Shown: positions 53,130 to 63,340, counted from the first letter of the stretch. The stretch: 64,000 bases of DNA from Paenibacillus sp. FSL H7-0326 (GCF_001955535.1 NZ_MPVN01000003.1:186001-250000); one strand, 5' to 3'. Numbers and translations are program-made. Notes: generated by a model from the letters alone, not told the origin.

Positions 53130-54484
53130 CCATCTATAACATTGATGATTACGGTGCACATAAAAACAGCAGTCAGCTGTCCACCAAAGCCATTACAGCG
53201 GCTATTGCTGCTGCTGAAGCAGCAGGGGGAGGAACGGTAGTGATCCCTGCGGGTACTTATGCTACTGGAGCAGTCATACTTCGGAGCAACATCCATCTGT
53301 ATTTAAGTCCTGGCGCTACATTGTCCTTCAGTGACAAGCCAGAGGATTATCCTGTAGTCACCTCTCGCTGGGAAGGTGTGAAACGGGAGGTTCACGCTTC
53401 CTGTATCTATGGTGAACAGCTGGAGAATGTAATGATCTCAGGGACAGGCCGGATTGAAGGCAATGGTGCACTGTGGTGGGATAAGCAGCGGAATCGTCCG
53501 GAGGAGCTCACATATCCTAGACCGAAGCTGATCAGCTTCGACAGCTGCCGCCGAGTCACGATCAAGGATGTACAGCTGTTTAACTCGCCAAGCTGGACAG
53601 TGAATCCGATTCTATGCCATGACGTCACTATTGATAATCTCTCGATTCTGAATCCCGCCGATTCACCGAATACAGACGGCATTAATCCCGAATCCTGTTC
53701 GAACGTCAGAATCAGCAATTGTCATATCGATGTCGGAGATGACTGTATCGCGATCAAAGCAGGTACGGAGGATACAGCTCACCGAGTTCCGTGTGAGAAC
53801 ATCACGATTACGAACTGTACAATGGTTCATGGGCATGGAGCTGTCGTTATTGGCAGCGAGATGAGCGGTGATGTGCGCAATGTGGTGATATCAAACTGTG
53901 TCTTCAAGCATACGGACCGGGGCATTCGTCTTAAGTCAAGACGGGGACGTGGCGGCACGGTTGAAGATATTCGCGTAAGCAATATCGTCATGGAGGATGT
54001 CATCTGTCCATTTATATTAAATCTATACTACTTCTGCGGTCCTCGCGGAACAGACAAATATGTATGGGACAAAAATCCGTATCCTGTGACGATTGAAACT
54101 CCACGATTTCGGCGGATTCATTTCTCAGGGATTACGGCCCGTAACGTTCATGCAGCAGCAGGGTTTATCTATGGTCTGGCAGAGCAATATGTCTCTGAAA
54201 TTACATTTGATCAGATTGATATTACCATGGCAGAAAATGCGACACCCGCTGTCCCTGCGATGATGGCGGGAATCGAAGAGATGAACAATCGAGGGTTCTT
54301 CCTTGGGAATGTAAGGGATGTTCGGTTTCGAAACGTGACGATCGAGAATCATCAGGGGCCTGCCTTTTATGTGGAGAATGGAGACACCGTTAAATTTGAG
54401 GGCTGTGAGTCGAGAAATACGGACCGTGCAGAAGAGCTCATTCATGAAGCTGCGGTAAAGCCTTCTCAGGAGAATCCGGTATGA
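53126..54484 (+). CDS. GH28 polygalacturonase-type hydrolase
   Basis: 452 residues in a right-handed parallel beta-helix. All GH28 motifs are present: NTDGINPESC, VGDDCIAIKAG, HGHGAVVIGSE and RGIRLKSRRGRGG. No signal peptide, so an intracellular exo-type enzyme acting on imported pectin oligomers, releasing galacturonate or acting on rhamnogalacturonan pieces. Overlaps neighbours on both sides by four bases. Confidence 0.93.
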   Translation: MTIYNIDDYGAHKNSSQLSTKAITAAIAAAEAAGGGTVVIPAGTYATGAVILRSNIHLYLSPGATLSFSDKPEDYPVVTSRWEGVKREVHASCIYGEQLENVMISGTGRIEGNGALWWDKQRNRPEELTYPRPKLISFDSCRRVTIKDVQLFNSPSWTVNPILCHDVTIDNLSILNPADSPNTDGINPESCSNVRISNCHIDVGDDCIAIKAGTEDTAHRVPCENITITNCTMVHGHGAVVIGSEMSGDVRNVVISNCVFKHTDRGIRLKSRRGRGGTVEDIRVSNIVMEDVICPFILNLYYFCGPRGTDKYVWDKNPYPVTIETPRFRRIHFSGITARNVHAAAGFIYGLAEQYVSEITFDQIDITMAENATPAVPAMMAGIEEMNNRGFFLGNVRDVRFRNVTIENHQGPAFYVENGDTVKFEGCESRNTDRAEELIHEAAVKPSQENPV

Positions 54485-55380
54485 AGCCATCACAGGCAGA
54501 TCCACTGTGGCAGCTGTTAGGAGAGCTTCCTGAAGGAGGCGTATCGAACTCACGATTGCTGACTGAAGAGGAGAAGGAGGGCTATCTTCTTCAGACAATC
54601 ATGCTAGAACTGTATGGAATGGAGCAGGTATCTATATCAATGGCGCTTCCGTTAAACCAGAAAGGTCCATATCCTGTCGTTGTATTTAACCATTCCCATG
54701 GCGGCAATTATGCGGGAGGACGCAACGAATTTCTAACGAGCAGTCATTATCTGCAGCAGCCATCCTTTGCCAAGACACTGACCTCTATGGGATATGCGGC
54801 TTGTTGTATGGATATGCGCGGATTCAACGAGCGCTCCGGCCGAACAGAAAGCGAGCTTGTCAAAGAAATGCTGTGGCGGGGAGAAGTATTATGGGGCAGA
54901 ATGCTTCGTGATAATCAATGCTTGCTTGACTATATTTGTACACGAGAGGATATAGATTCCAGCCGCATTGGTACGATCGGCATGTCTATGGGAGCACTTA
55001 TGTCGTGGTGGCTTGCGGCACTGGATGATCGAATCAAGGTGGTCGTTGATATTTGTGGTCAGGTCGATGCCCACACCTTGATTATGAAGAGGGGCCTTGA
55101 TCATCACGGATTCTATTCATATGTTCCCGGCTTGCTTAAGCATTTCACAACCCTTTCCATTCAGGAAAGGATCGTCCCGCGCCCGAGACTGAGCCTAAAC
55201 GGGCGGGATGATCGGTTATGTCCTTATGAAGGAGTCATGCTGCTGGCTGATGGCCTTGAATCTGCATATGAGAAGGCTGGATATCCTGAGCATTGGCAGC
55301 ATATAGAGACCGGATCGGGACATATGGAAACCGCAGAGATGCGTTATGCCTGGAAGGATTTCTTAGTCAAATATTTGTAA
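54481..55380 (+). CDS. Alpha/beta hydrolase, YtaP-like esterase
   Basis: 299 residues. Nucleophile elbow IGMSMGALMSWW (Ser about 170), acid NGRDDRLCP (Asp about 241) and GSGHMET (His about 281) give a complete triad; VVVFNHSHGG supplies the oxyanion loop. Dienelactone-hydrolase/acetyl-esterase class, cytoplasmic. In this operon it probably deacetylates or demethylates pectin fragments. It overlaps the GH28 gene by four bases. Confidence 0.85.
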   Translation: MKPSQADPLWQLLGELPEGGVSNSRLLTEEEKEGYLLQTIMLELYGMEQVSISMALPLNQKGPYPVVVFNHSHGGNYAGGRNEFLTSSHYLQQPSFAKTLTSMGYAACCMDMRGFNERSGRTESELVKEMLWRGEVLWGRMLRDNQCLLDYICTREDIDSSRIGTIGMSMGALMSWWLAALDDRIKVVVDICGQVDAHTLIMKRGLDHHGFYSYVPGLLKHFTTLSIQERIVPRPRLSLNGRDDRLCPYEGVMLLADGLESAYEKAGYPEHWQHIETGSGHMETAEMRYAWKDFLVKYL

Positions 55381-55413
55381 TCTACTATTCATCTTGTATA
55401 GGGAGGCGTTAGC

Positions 55414-57003
55414 TTGATTACGAACAATACGAAAGAGACGAATATCAAGACCATTCAGAATCCGATACTTCCCGGATTTAATCCTGACCCTTGTATGATC
55501 CGTGTGAACGATATGTATTATATTGCGGTTTCTTCCTTCGAATGGCTGCCGGGTGTTCGAATCTATCAATCGGATAATCTGGCGGATTGGGAGTTTTGTA
55601 CGGATGTGTTAACAGATCAAGTGAACCTTAAGGGTAATCCCAAGAACTGCAGTATCTGGGCTCCACAGCTAAGCTTCCATGAAGGTCTGTATTACTTGAT
55701 GTATACCGATGTGAAGAGCACAAAACGACCTTTTAAAGACACCCATAATTACCTCATTACATCCCAGTCAATTACAGGGCCATGGTCAGAGCCCATCTAT
55801 TTGAACAGCAGCGGGTTTGATCCATCCCTGTATCATGATGACGACGGGCGAAAATGGCTGTTAAACTGCTTGTGGGATTATCGAATTACGGAAGGGAATA
55901 AGTCCAGCGGAATTGTCATTCAAGAATACGATCCGGAGCAGCAGAGATTGATTGGAGAACCCATTAAGCTCTTTGATTGTACGCCGCTCAAGAAGACGGA
56001 AGCTCCTCATATCTATAAACGAAACGGATATTACTACTTAATTACAGCGGAAGGTGGAACGGGCAGCGGACATGCGGTTACAGTAGCCCGGTCTACGGAG
56101 CTGCTCGGTCCTTACGAAGTGGATCCTCAATATCCAATGCTGACTTCAAGTGATAACCCGGAGCTTGAGCTTCAGTGCGCCGGGCATGGGAGCTTGATTG
56201 AAACGCCTGAGGGTGAGTGGTACATGGCTCATTTATGCACTCGGCCGGTTGAAGGAAAGTACCCTATTCTGGGCAGGGAAACCGCATTGCAGCAGGTCTA
56301 CTGGGATTCAGAAGGCTGGCTTCGATTAACTTCTGGTGGTCACTCACCTCAGACAGAGGTTCCGCTTCCCAAGGGTGCGGTGGTTAGAGGGAAGCGCAGC
56401 ACAGACTTCTATGATGATTTTACGGGAGCTGGGTTGAGGCCCGAGTGGAATACACTTCGTATCGTGGCAGACGATCGATGGTGCAATTTATCAGAAAGAC
56501 CCGGTTATTTGAGAATTCATGCAGGAGAATCGGCTCAAAGTCTGTTCGAGCATCATATCTTAGCAGTTCGACAGGCGGATACGCATTTCCGAGCCGAAAC
56601 AGAGCTGGACTACGAGCCAGCGATGTATCTGCAAATGGCAGGACTCATGCTGTATTTAAACGAAGACAATTATTGGTTTGCTTATGTAACTCGAGAGAAA
56701 GAACTGGGTAAAGTGCTGCGTCTTATGCGCTGTGAAAAAGATGAATTTACACTGGAGCCCGTCATCGTGAAGCTTGAAGAGGGTAAGCCTTTACAGCTCG
56801 CTGTCGATGTATCCGGCGTAAATGGACAATTCTATTACCGGACAGAGGAAGGCGAATGGAATGAGCTCGGTGAGGCCCATCATGTCGGATTTTTATCCGG
56901 AGGGTTCACGGGGAACTTTGTTGGAATTGCAGCTCATGATATGAATCAGTTCATGGGCAGCTATGCGGACTTTTCATATTTTCGTTATACAGGCCAGAAA
57001 TAG
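55414..57003 (+). CDS. GH43 beta-xylosidase/arabinofuranosidase (XynB-type)
   Basis: 529 residues from TTG, eight bases after GGGAGGCG. NPILPGFNPDPCMIRVNDMY (catalytic base Asp), SSGFDPSLYHDDDGRKWLL (second Asp) and EAPHIYKRNGYYYLI (catalytic Glu) define the propeller; a C-terminal beta-sandwich begins near residue 330 (DFYDDFTGAGLRPEWN), as in XynB of GH43 subfamilies 11/12. Cytoplasmic; removes xylose or arabinose from imported oligomers. Last gene of the locus. Confidence 0.92.
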   Translation: MITNNTKETNIKTIQNPILPGFNPDPCMIRVNDMYYIAVSSFEWLPGVRIYQSDNLADWEFCTDVLTDQVNLKGNPKNCSIWAPQLSFHEGLYYLMYTDVKSTKRPFKDTHNYLITSQSITGPWSEPIYLNSSGFDPSLYHDDDGRKWLLNCLWDYRITEGNKSSGIVIQEYDPEQQRLIGEPIKLFDCTPLKKTEAPHIYKRNGYYYLITAEGGTGSGHAVTVARSTELLGPYEVDPQYPMLTSSDNPELELQCAGHGSLIETPEGEWYMAHLCTRPVEGKYPILGRETALQQVYWDSEGWLRLTSGGHSPQTEVPLPKGAVVRGKRSTDFYDDFTGAGLRPEWNTLRIVADDRWCNLSERPGYLRIHAGESAQSLFEHHILAVRQADTHFRAETELDYEPAMYLQMAGLMLYLNEDNYWFAYVTREKELGKVLRLMRCEKDEFTLEPVIVKLEEGKPLQLAVDVSGVNGQFYYRTEEGEWNELGEAHHVGFLSGGFTGNFVGIAAHDMNQFMGSYADFSYFRYTGQK

Positions 57004-57040
57004 TTAAAGCACAAATAAATGACAGTGAACAAAAATAAAC

Positions 57041-57090
57041 AAGGCATGAGTCATCTTTCATCCAAAAAAGAGACTCGTGCCTTATTTTTT
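57041..57090 (+). terminator. Terminator of pectin operon
   Basis: AAGGCATGAGTC pairs with GACTCGTGCCTT (one T-G pair), then ATTTTTT. Confidence 0.88.
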
Positions 57091-57143
57091 ATGCATACAT
57101 ACGAGCTGACACAGGTTCAAACCTTATCGCTCATATGAAAGCT

Positions 57144-58664
57144 TCAGTTCGCTTTTTTGGCTTTTCCTGACTTTGCGGTTTTTGAGTACTGTTCCTTGAT
57201 AAGATCGGCAGTTAGCTGGCCAGATAGAGTAACCATAGGAACGCCTCCGCCTGGATGCGTAGACCCGCCGACAAAAAACAGATTCTCAATCAAATCACTG
57301 CGGCTGGGCACCTTGAATCCACCGTTCATCTTACGGTCTGTGACCACACCATAAATGGAACCGCCATTAGCGCCATATAACCGCTGAAGATCGTCGGGGA
57401 TAAAAGTATACTCGAATTCGATGTGCTGGCGTATATCCGTAAGTCCCATTCGTTCAAGCTTATTCAGGACAAGCTCCCGATACTCTTCTGCATTGGATTC
57501 GAAGCTTTTACCCGGCTTAAGCGGCGGAACGTGGGTGAGGACGAACAAATTTTCTTTTCCCTCCGGAGCTTGAGTGGCGTCCGATTTACTGGAAACCCCG
57601 ATGTACACCGTTGGATCATTGGAAGGAATGCCCTTGTTAAAGATATCATCAAATTCCTTCGCCGGATCCTGAGAGAAGAAGAAGTTATGATGGAGCAGCT
57701 GCTCGTACTTCTTGTTGACCCCTAATAGCAGAACAAGCCCGGATACGGTTGGCGCGAATTTATTCAGCTTTTTAGCTGAGTTCAGAGCCCCGTTCTGATC
57801 CTTCAATAACGAATGATAGGTTGGGATGGCCTCCAAATTCGATACGACAAGGTCTGCATCCAGCACGGTTCCATCGTGCAGCGTTACGCCAGTTGCTATA
57901 TTATCCTTCGTGTTAATCTTCGTTACCTTGGCGTCGGTACGTACAGTTACGCCTTGCTCATGGAGAACCTTCAGTATTCCCTTAGCTATATTGTACATTC
58001 CGCCTTCCACATAATAGATCCCGAGTCCCAGCTGCACATAGATGAGCTGAGACAGGACAGCAGGAGCATGGTAAGGGGATGAGCCAATATACATAATAAA
58101 GAAGTTAAACAGCTGTCTTAAATGCTTGTCTTTTAGATATTTGTCGGTGCTTTGTGCCATGGTACGAAGCGGGTCCATCGCCAGCAGCTCTTTGATTGAA
58201 TGCATCCCGCGAAGCTCATCAAGACCTGAGAGACTTCTGGCATAAATGCTGCGTCGATTCATATCGTACTGCTTCTGACAGTACTGAAGATATTTCAAGA
58301 AGTCTGCGGCGTCCTCCGTGGAGATTTCTTTAATGGTGGACAGCATTTCCGGCAGGTCACTGGTCACATCAATGGATACACCATCTTCAAAAAAAGTTCG
58401 CCACTGCGGCTCAATTCGTACGAGCTTCATATAATCGGATAGCTGGCGTCCAGTGCTCTCAAACAGCTGTTCCAATACCCATGGCATCGTCAATATAGAT
58501 GGACCTGTATCGAAGGAGTAGCCTTCACCGGATCGAACATTCAGCTTACCCCCGGCACGTTCATTTTTTTCTAGGACAGTTACTTCATGACCATCGGCTG
58601 CAAGTCTCATAGCTGCTGACAGCCCGCCCAATCCTCCGCCGATGACAATCATTTTTTTGCGCAT
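57144..58664 (-). CDS. crtP: 4,4'-diaponeurosporene oxygenase CrtP (CrtNb)
   Basis: 506 residues from the ATG after AGGAGAATAAAT; longer frame upstream rejected. FAD motif VIGGGLGGLSAAMRLAADGH at residues 7-26, GPSILTMPWVLEQLFE, IYGVVTDRKMNGGFKVPSR and a C-terminal GGSTHPGGGVPMVTLSGQ. The details (GPSILTMP, IGSSPYHAPAVLS) match the CrtP oxygenase rather than the CrtN desaturase of Staphylococcus. Oxidises the terminal methyl of 4,4'-diaponeurosporene to an aldehyde or acid. Divergent from crtQ-crtO. Confidence 0.88.
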   Translation of the reverse strand: MRKKMIVIGGGLGGLSAAMRLAADGHEVTVLEKNERAGGKLNVRSGEGYSFDTGPSILTMPWVLEQLFESTGRQLSDYMKLVRIEPQWRTFFEDGVSIDVTSDLPEMLSTIKEISTEDAADFLKYLQYCQKQYDMNRRSIYARSLSGLDELRGMHSIKELLAMDPLRTMAQSTDKYLKDKHLRQLFNFFIMYIGSSPYHAPAVLSQLIYVQLGLGIYYVEGGMYNIAKGILKVLHEQGVTVRTDAKVTKINTKDNIATGVTLHDGTVLDADLVVSNLEAIPTYHSLLKDQNGALNSAKKLNKFAPTVSGLVLLLGVNKKYEQLLHHNFFFSQDPAKEFDDIFNKGIPSNDPTVYIGVSSKSDATQAPEGKENLFVLTHVPPLKPGKSFESNAEEYRELVLNKLERMGLTDIRQHIEFEYTFIPDDLQRLYGANGGSIYGVVTDRKMNGGFKVPSRSDLIENLFFVGGSTHPGGGVPMVTLSGQLTADLIKEQYSKTAKSGKAKKAN

Positions 58665-58834
58665 ATTTATTCTCCTCTTCTCGTTCTCTGATCTCGTTGC
58701 ACCGTATAAAGTAGGTGATGTACGGATCATAATTGAAGTAAAAATGCTTAATTACCATACTTACCGGAAGTGAGATGAAATAAACGGCAGGTGACGTTCA
58801 ATTTCCTGCTCATAGATAGAGGAGGATGCATGTG

Positions 58835-59956
58835 ATGTCACTGATATGGATATTGGCTGGCCTGATCTCCGGCATCTTGTTATGGTCAGAGCTTAGGCTG
58901 CTGCCGGGAAGCAGCCTAAGGCAACTAGCAGATAATAATGATCGAGAGCAATCCCTTGGTAAATCGGCGCACGAAGCGAAGAGAATGACCATAAGTGTGA
59001 TCATTCCTGCTCGGAATGAAGAAAAAAATATTGGCAGGCTACTGAAGTCCTTGCGAGAACAGATGAATCCACAAGATGAAATCATTGTCGTGGATGATAA
59101 TTCGTCAGATCGTACGGCCGAGATCGCACACCGTCGGGGGGCCATGATCATTAAAGCGGGTCCGCTTCCGAGAGGCTGGATGGGAAAATGTCATGCCTGC
59201 TGGAGAGGGGCGGCGGCTGCGAACGGAGAAATGCTGATCTTTCTAGACGCGGATACTTATCTGAAGAAGGGTGGGCTTAGTCAGCTGGTAGATGCTTATC
59301 CATCCGGCCTGATGTCCGTTCAGCCTTTTCATGACACCTGGTCTGCTTACGAGAAGCTGTCCGGGATATTTAATATCATTGTCGCGGTGTCTGCCGGAAG
59401 CGGCAAGAAGGGAACAGGAGCTTACGGTCCATGTGTAGTGACCAGCAGAGAAGCTTATGATAACGTCGGCGGACATGAGCAGGTAAAGGGTGAGATATTG
59501 GATCATCATGCACTGGCTCTTCGATTTGAAGCCGCAGGATATCCGGTTGTTAATTATATTGGCAGAGGAGCGCTTCATTTTCGGATGTATCCGGGAGGCG
59601 TTAGAGAGCTGTTTCAGGGCTGGATTAAGAGTATGGCTTCCGGCGCAGCAGCAACTCGATTCTCCAAGCTCTTTACTGTCGTTCTATTTCTGATGGGTGC
59701 ATTCACGGCAGCTCTATCCCTGCTATCCTGGGACTACGGCATCATGTCTGTTGTTGTGTACGGACTGTATTCAGCACTTATGGCAGGGCTCCTTGGCAAA
59801 GTAGGGAAGTTCGGAGCTATATCGGCCATACTTTATCCGGTCCCGCTGCTTGCTTTTTTCAGTGTATTCTCCGTATCGATACTTCACACCTTTGTTAACA
59901 GGCAGGTTCGCTGGAAGGGAAGGGAGCTGACCCTTGATCCTGAGGAGAATCAATAA
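58835..59956 (+). CDS. crtQ: 4,4'-diaponeurosporenoate glycosyltransferase CrtQ
   Basis: 373 residues from ATG 58835, nine bases after GGAGG (ATG 58826 touches it). An N-terminal membrane segment, then a GT2 domain: ISVIIPARNEEKNIGRLLKS, IIVVDDNSSDRT, GWMGKCHACWRGA, MLIFLDADTYL (DxD), followed by three to four C-terminal membrane helices. Attaches glucose to the carotenoid acid at the inner membrane face. Twenty-six bases upstream of crtO. Confidence 0.88.
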   Translation: MSLIWILAGLISGILLWSELRLLPGSSLRQLADNNDREQSLGKSAHEAKRMTISVIIPARNEEKNIGRLLKSLREQMNPQDEIIVVDDNSSDRTAEIAHRRGAMIIKAGPLPRGWMGKCHACWRGAAAANGEMLIFLDADTYLKKGGLSQLVDAYPSGLMSVQPFHDTWSAYEKLSGIFNIIVAVSAGSGKKGTGAYGPCVVTSREAYDNVGGHEQVKGEILDHHALALRFEAAGYPVVNYIGRGALHFRMYPGGVRELFQGWIKSMASGAAATRFSKLFTVVLFLMGAFTAALSLLSWDYGIMSVVVYGLYSALMAGLLGKVGKFGAISAILYPVPLLAFFSVFSVSILHTFVNRQVRWKGRELTLDPEENQ

Positions 59957-59982
59957 GGATAACGAACAGAAGAGGGATGTCC

Positions 59983-60501
59983 ATGGATTCACAGATGTCG
60001 AGTGTTATATGTAATATAGGAGTCAATGCAGGGGCTTGGCTTCTCATTCACCTGCTTGTGACTGCAGTTCACGCCAGGCTGCCGGATCGCTGGTTTGCAG
60101 TCACTGGATACCCGGCTTCTAAAAAGGAACTGTTATTCTACACGAACGCGCTGAAGATCAAAGCTTGGAAGAATCGTCTTCCTGACGGTGGAGGCTGGTC
60201 GAAGCAAGGCTTTCGTAAAAAAAGGATCGAAGAGAGGAGTGAAGCCTACTTGGAGCGGTACCAGCTAGAGGCTCATCGTGGGGAATGGTGCCACCTCATT
60301 TCGATGCTGCCTGCACCTTTGTTCTTCCTCTGGAATAGTCCCATGGTTGGGATGATGATGGTCCTATATGCGCTGGCGGCCAATCTGCCCTGCATATTTG
60401 CCCTCCGGTATAACCGGGCTCGGATCCTCCGTCTTCTGGATAGAAGAACAGCTCCGATGTCCAGCGATTCTGTTGTACAAATAGACCCAGGCACAAGATG
60501 A
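59983..60501 (+). CDS. crtO: Glycosyl-4,4'-diaponeurosporenoate acyltransferase CrtO
   Basis: 172 residues from ATG 59983 (ATG 59977 abuts the AGAGGG site). Two or three membrane segments with the family motifs IKAWKNRLPDGGGW, EAHRGEWCHLISMLPAPLFF and AANLPCIFALRYNRARILRL, as in staphylococcal CrtO. Adds a fatty acid to the glucose of the glycosylated carotenoid, the last step of staphyloxanthin-type synthesis. Confidence 0.85.
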   Translation: MDSQMSSVICNIGVNAGAWLLIHLLVTAVHARLPDRWFAVTGYPASKKELLFYTNALKIKAWKNRLPDGGGWSKQGFRKKRIEERSEAYLERYQLEAHRGEWCHLISMLPAPLFFLWNSPMVGMMMVLYALAANLPCIFALRYNRARILRLLDRRTAPMSSDSVVQIDPGTR

Positions 60502-60513
60502 TCGCCTGGGTCT
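60483..60513. terminator. Hairpin at convergent crtO/maa ends
   Basis: Perfect 10-bp stem AGACCCAGGC/GCCTGGGTCT with an eleven-base loop, spanning the crtO stop codon. No good T run on either side (minus strand has TATTTG), so a moderate bidirectional terminator. Confidence 0.6.
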
Positions 60514-60525
60514 GATAGAAGGTGC

Positions 60526-61089
60526 TTATACTTCAATGGATTTGATGATGCGGGCAGGGTTGCCCCCAACGACGACGTTGTCTGGCACATCCTTGGTGAC
60601 AACGGCTCCACTGGCAACGACGACGTTATTCCCGATGGTTACCCCTGGATTAATGATTGCGCGGCCGCCGATCCAGACGTTGTCTCCAATGGTAACCGGT
60701 TTGCCGAATTCCTCATATCGTTCACAGCGCGACACTGGATCAAGTGGATGCGTTGCCGTGTAAATATGTACACCTGGCGCAAGCAGACAATTTTTACCGA
60801 TTCTCACCTCGCACACATCAAGGATAACGCAGTCAAAGTTGGCGTAGAAGCCGTCTCCGACATGAATGTTGTATCCATAATCGCAGCGGAAGGTCGATTC
60901 CACATAAATATTGTCTCCAACACTTCCAAACAATTTACGAAGCAGATCACTCCGGTGCTCGCGGTCGCTTTCAATAGACTGATTGTAGAGCCGGGTCAGC
61001 CTTCTAGCGTGCTCACGATCCTTTGTAAGCTCGGCGTCACCCGCCAAGTATAACTCCCCTGCAAGCATTTTCTCTTTTTCTGTCCTCAT
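60526..61089 (-). CDS. maa: Maltose O-acetyltransferase-type hexapeptide enzyme
   Basis: 187 residues. Left-handed beta-helix with hexapeptide repeats (about 58-180), [13 protein letters not shown] carrying the catalytic His and the C-terminal [18 protein letters not shown] cap. N-terminal [18 protein letters not shown] is the Mac-domain signature of maltose/galactoside acetyltransferases. Transfers acetyl from acetyl-CoA to a sugar. Confidence 0.9.
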   Translation of the reverse strand: MRTEKEKMLAGELYLAGDAELTKDREHARRLTRLYNQSIESDREHRSDLLRKLFGSVGDNIYVESTFRCDYGYNIHVGDGFYANFDCVILDVCEVRIGKNCLLAPGVHIYTATHPLDPVSRCERYEEFGKPVTIGDNVWIGGRAIINPGVTIGNNVVVASGAVVTKDVPDNVVVGGNPARIIKSIEV

Positions 61090-61220
61090 GGTGAACTTTC
61101 CTCCTGGCGTAATTCATTCAATATATGATTATCGCGAAATATAAGATCTCGTGCAAGGAGGAAGTACGTGAACTCATTCCTTCTTATGACTGCAGCGATG
61201 ACGGTGATCCCTATGGATTG

Positions 61221-62165
61221 CTAGTACTGAACACCTTCACTTGTCAAGTCCAGCCATTCTACTTCCTGCTGTGACAGCTGAACGTTGGCCCCTTGATCGC
61301 AGGAAGCCAGCTCCGCTGGATTGCGTGCGCCGATCAAGGCACAGGTAGGGTAGTTCTGATTCAGTACATACGCCAGTGCGATCTGAATGACGGTAACGCC
61401 TTTATCTTCTGCAAGCTGCTTCGCTCGACGGAGCCGCTCCCAGTTCTGATCATTATAGAACACACGCACAAGATCAGCATCATCCTTGTTATCAGGTGTA
61501 AATTTACCAGTGAAAAATCCTCGGGCCTGCGACGACCAGGATAACAGAGGGAGCTGGGTTTCTTCATGCCACTTACTCGTTTCTTGATCGACGGATACAC
61601 ATCCCGGCCAGAAGGGTTCATTCGCCTTGGCAAGACTTAAATTCGGACTGCTGAATGTAAAACCGGCAAGTCCATTGCTTGCCGCATATGCATTCGCTTC
61701 CGTAAGACGCTGCCAGCTCCAGTTGGATGCACCTGCGGCTCCAATCCGGCCGGCAGCAATATGCTCATTCAGTGCATCGATGATATGCTCGACAGGAATA
61801 GACGGATCATCCCGATGAAGGCCGTACAGCTCGATGTGATCGGTCTGCAGACGCTCCAGGCTGACAGCCAGATCGTGATCAATAGCCTGTTTGTTCACCC
61901 GCGGGCCCTGTCTGTCGTGATGAGCCCCCTTTGTGAAGATGGCAATCTTGTCCCGATTGCCTGACTCCTGCAGGTAGCGTCCGATAACCTCTTCACTTTG
62001 ACCTCCGGTATAGATATGTGCAGTATCGATCGTGTTGCCGCCGATGGCCAAGAATGCTTCAATATTGGTCACGACCTGATCATAATTTTCATGCATGAAA
62101 TAATCGGAACCTTTAATCAAACGAGAAATAGGCTTCTTTGATCCCTGAATCGAAATATATTCCAT
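61221..62165 (-). CDS. Aldo/keto reductase
   Basis: 314 residues after AAGGAGGAAACGGTT. Catalytic residues visible: IDTAHIYTGG (Asp, Tyr about 46-52), IFTKGAHH (Lys) and YGLHRDDP (His). NADPH-dependent reductase of the AKR superfamily; substrate unknown. About 50 bases downstream of a Gfo/Idh/MocA gene on the same strand, so probably co-transcribed. Confidence 0.9.
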   Translation of the reverse strand: MEYISIQGSKKPISRLIKGSDYFMHENYDQVVTNIEAFLAIGGNTIDTAHIYTGGQSEEVIGRYLQESGNRDKIAIFTKGAHHDRQGPRVNKQAIDHDLAVSLERLQTDHIELYGLHRDDPSIPVEHIIDALNEHIAAGRIGAAGASNWSWQRLTEANAYAASNGLAGFTFSSPNLSLAKANEPFWPGCVSVDQETSKWHEETQLPLLSWSSQARGFFTGKFTPDNKDDADLVRVFYNDQNWERLRRAKQLAEDKGVTVIQIALAYVLNQNYPTCALIGARNPAELASCDQGANVQLSQQEVEWLDLTSEGVQY

Positions 62166-62214
62166 AACCGTTTCCTCCTTAAGAGTAATGTGCAGAATTG
62201 TTCTTCTTGACTAA

Positions 62215-63213
62215 TTAGAGGGTAATTCTTTCCCGCTTCGTAGCCGAGACAAGAGCGGACTCAACGACTCTCATATTGCGGACGGCATCTGACGGTGTAA
62301 ATGCAGGTGTACTGCGTTCAAAGACGACATCGGCAAAATGATCGACCATAGCAGAGTATTGATTAATGACCGGCACCTCGATCTCACGTTTGCCCAGCTT
62401 GCCATTCACGATAAACCCTGCTTCGCTGTCATGACTGCAAACGAAGGCAGATGGGACTTCAATGGTTCCGTCCGTCCCAAGCACTTCAAGCCGATTTCGG
62501 AAGGACGCCCACATACCACAATCGAAGATCAGTGAGACATCATTCGGAAATTCGAGGAAGCCGGAAGTCATCATGTCTACATCCCCGTGCTTCGGCGAGA
62601 AGAACGATTGTGCTGTTACGGCATCCGGCTCCAGTCCGGTCAAGAAGCGGGCAGCACTAATTGGATAGCAGCCGACATCATATATAGACCCGCCGCCCAT
62701 CTCCTTGTTAAAGCGGATGTTGTTTGTACTTTCTCCGCTGTTGAATGTAAAGTTTGCATGGAGACCACGAACGGTGCCGATCTCACCGGAAGCGATTACA
62801 TCTTTGATCATTTGATATCTGGGATGATGACGATACATGAATGCCTCAGCCAAATGAACGCCTGCTTGCTCACAAGCGATTACCATTCGCTCCGCTTCCT
62901 CAGCCGTTAACGCGATGGGTTTCTCACACAGCACGTGCTTACCTGCTTCGGCAGCTTTGATCGTCCATTCCATATGCAGATGGTTCGGCAATGGGATATA
63001 GACAGCATCGATGTCGTCTGAGGCAAGCAGCTCTTCATAGCTGCCATAAGCATGTTGGATGTTCAGTTCCTTGGCGGCTTCTTCTGCTTTTGCTTGATCC
63101 CGGCTGGCGATCGCAGTGACTTCATTAAACTGGGAGTATTGCAGTCCGGGAATGACGGATTTTCTTCCTATATTGGCAGTGCTGAGTATACCCCATCGAA
63201 GTTTTTTACTCAT
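62215..63213 (-). CDS. Gfo/Idh/MocA family oxidoreductase
   Basis: 332 residues. Rossmann start LRWGILSTANIGRKSVIPGL, the family signature HVLCEKPIALTAEEAERM (about 92-110) and the C-terminal substrate domain with GGGSIYDVGCYPISAARFL. NAD(P)-dependent sugar or inositol-type dehydrogenase. Divergent from an AraC-family gene that likely controls it and the aldo/keto reductase. Confidence 0.92.
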   Translation of the reverse strand: MSKKLRWGILSTANIGRKSVIPGLQYSQFNEVTAIASRDQAKAEEAAKELNIQHAYGSYEELLASDDIDAVYIPLPNHLHMEWTIKAAEAGKHVLCEKPIALTAEEAERMVIACEQAGVHLAEAFMYRHHPRYQMIKDVIASGEIGTVRGLHANFTFNSGESTNNIRFNKEMGGGSIYDVGCYPISAARFLTGLEPDAVTAQSFFSPKHGDVDMMTSGFLEFPNDVSLIFDCGMWASFRNRLEVLGTDGTIEVPSAFVCSHDSEAGFIVNGKLGKREIEVPVINQYSAMVDHFADVVFERSTPAFTPSDAVRNMRVVESALVSATKRERITL

Positions 63214-63340
63214 ATGCTTTATATCCTCCTGACTAAATATTATGATGATATTGTCATTGTATTGAATTTGGAATGAAATTAAAATAATACGATTTTGTGT
63301 TCGAATAACACAATATTGTTCTACATTGGAGGAGTAGGCG

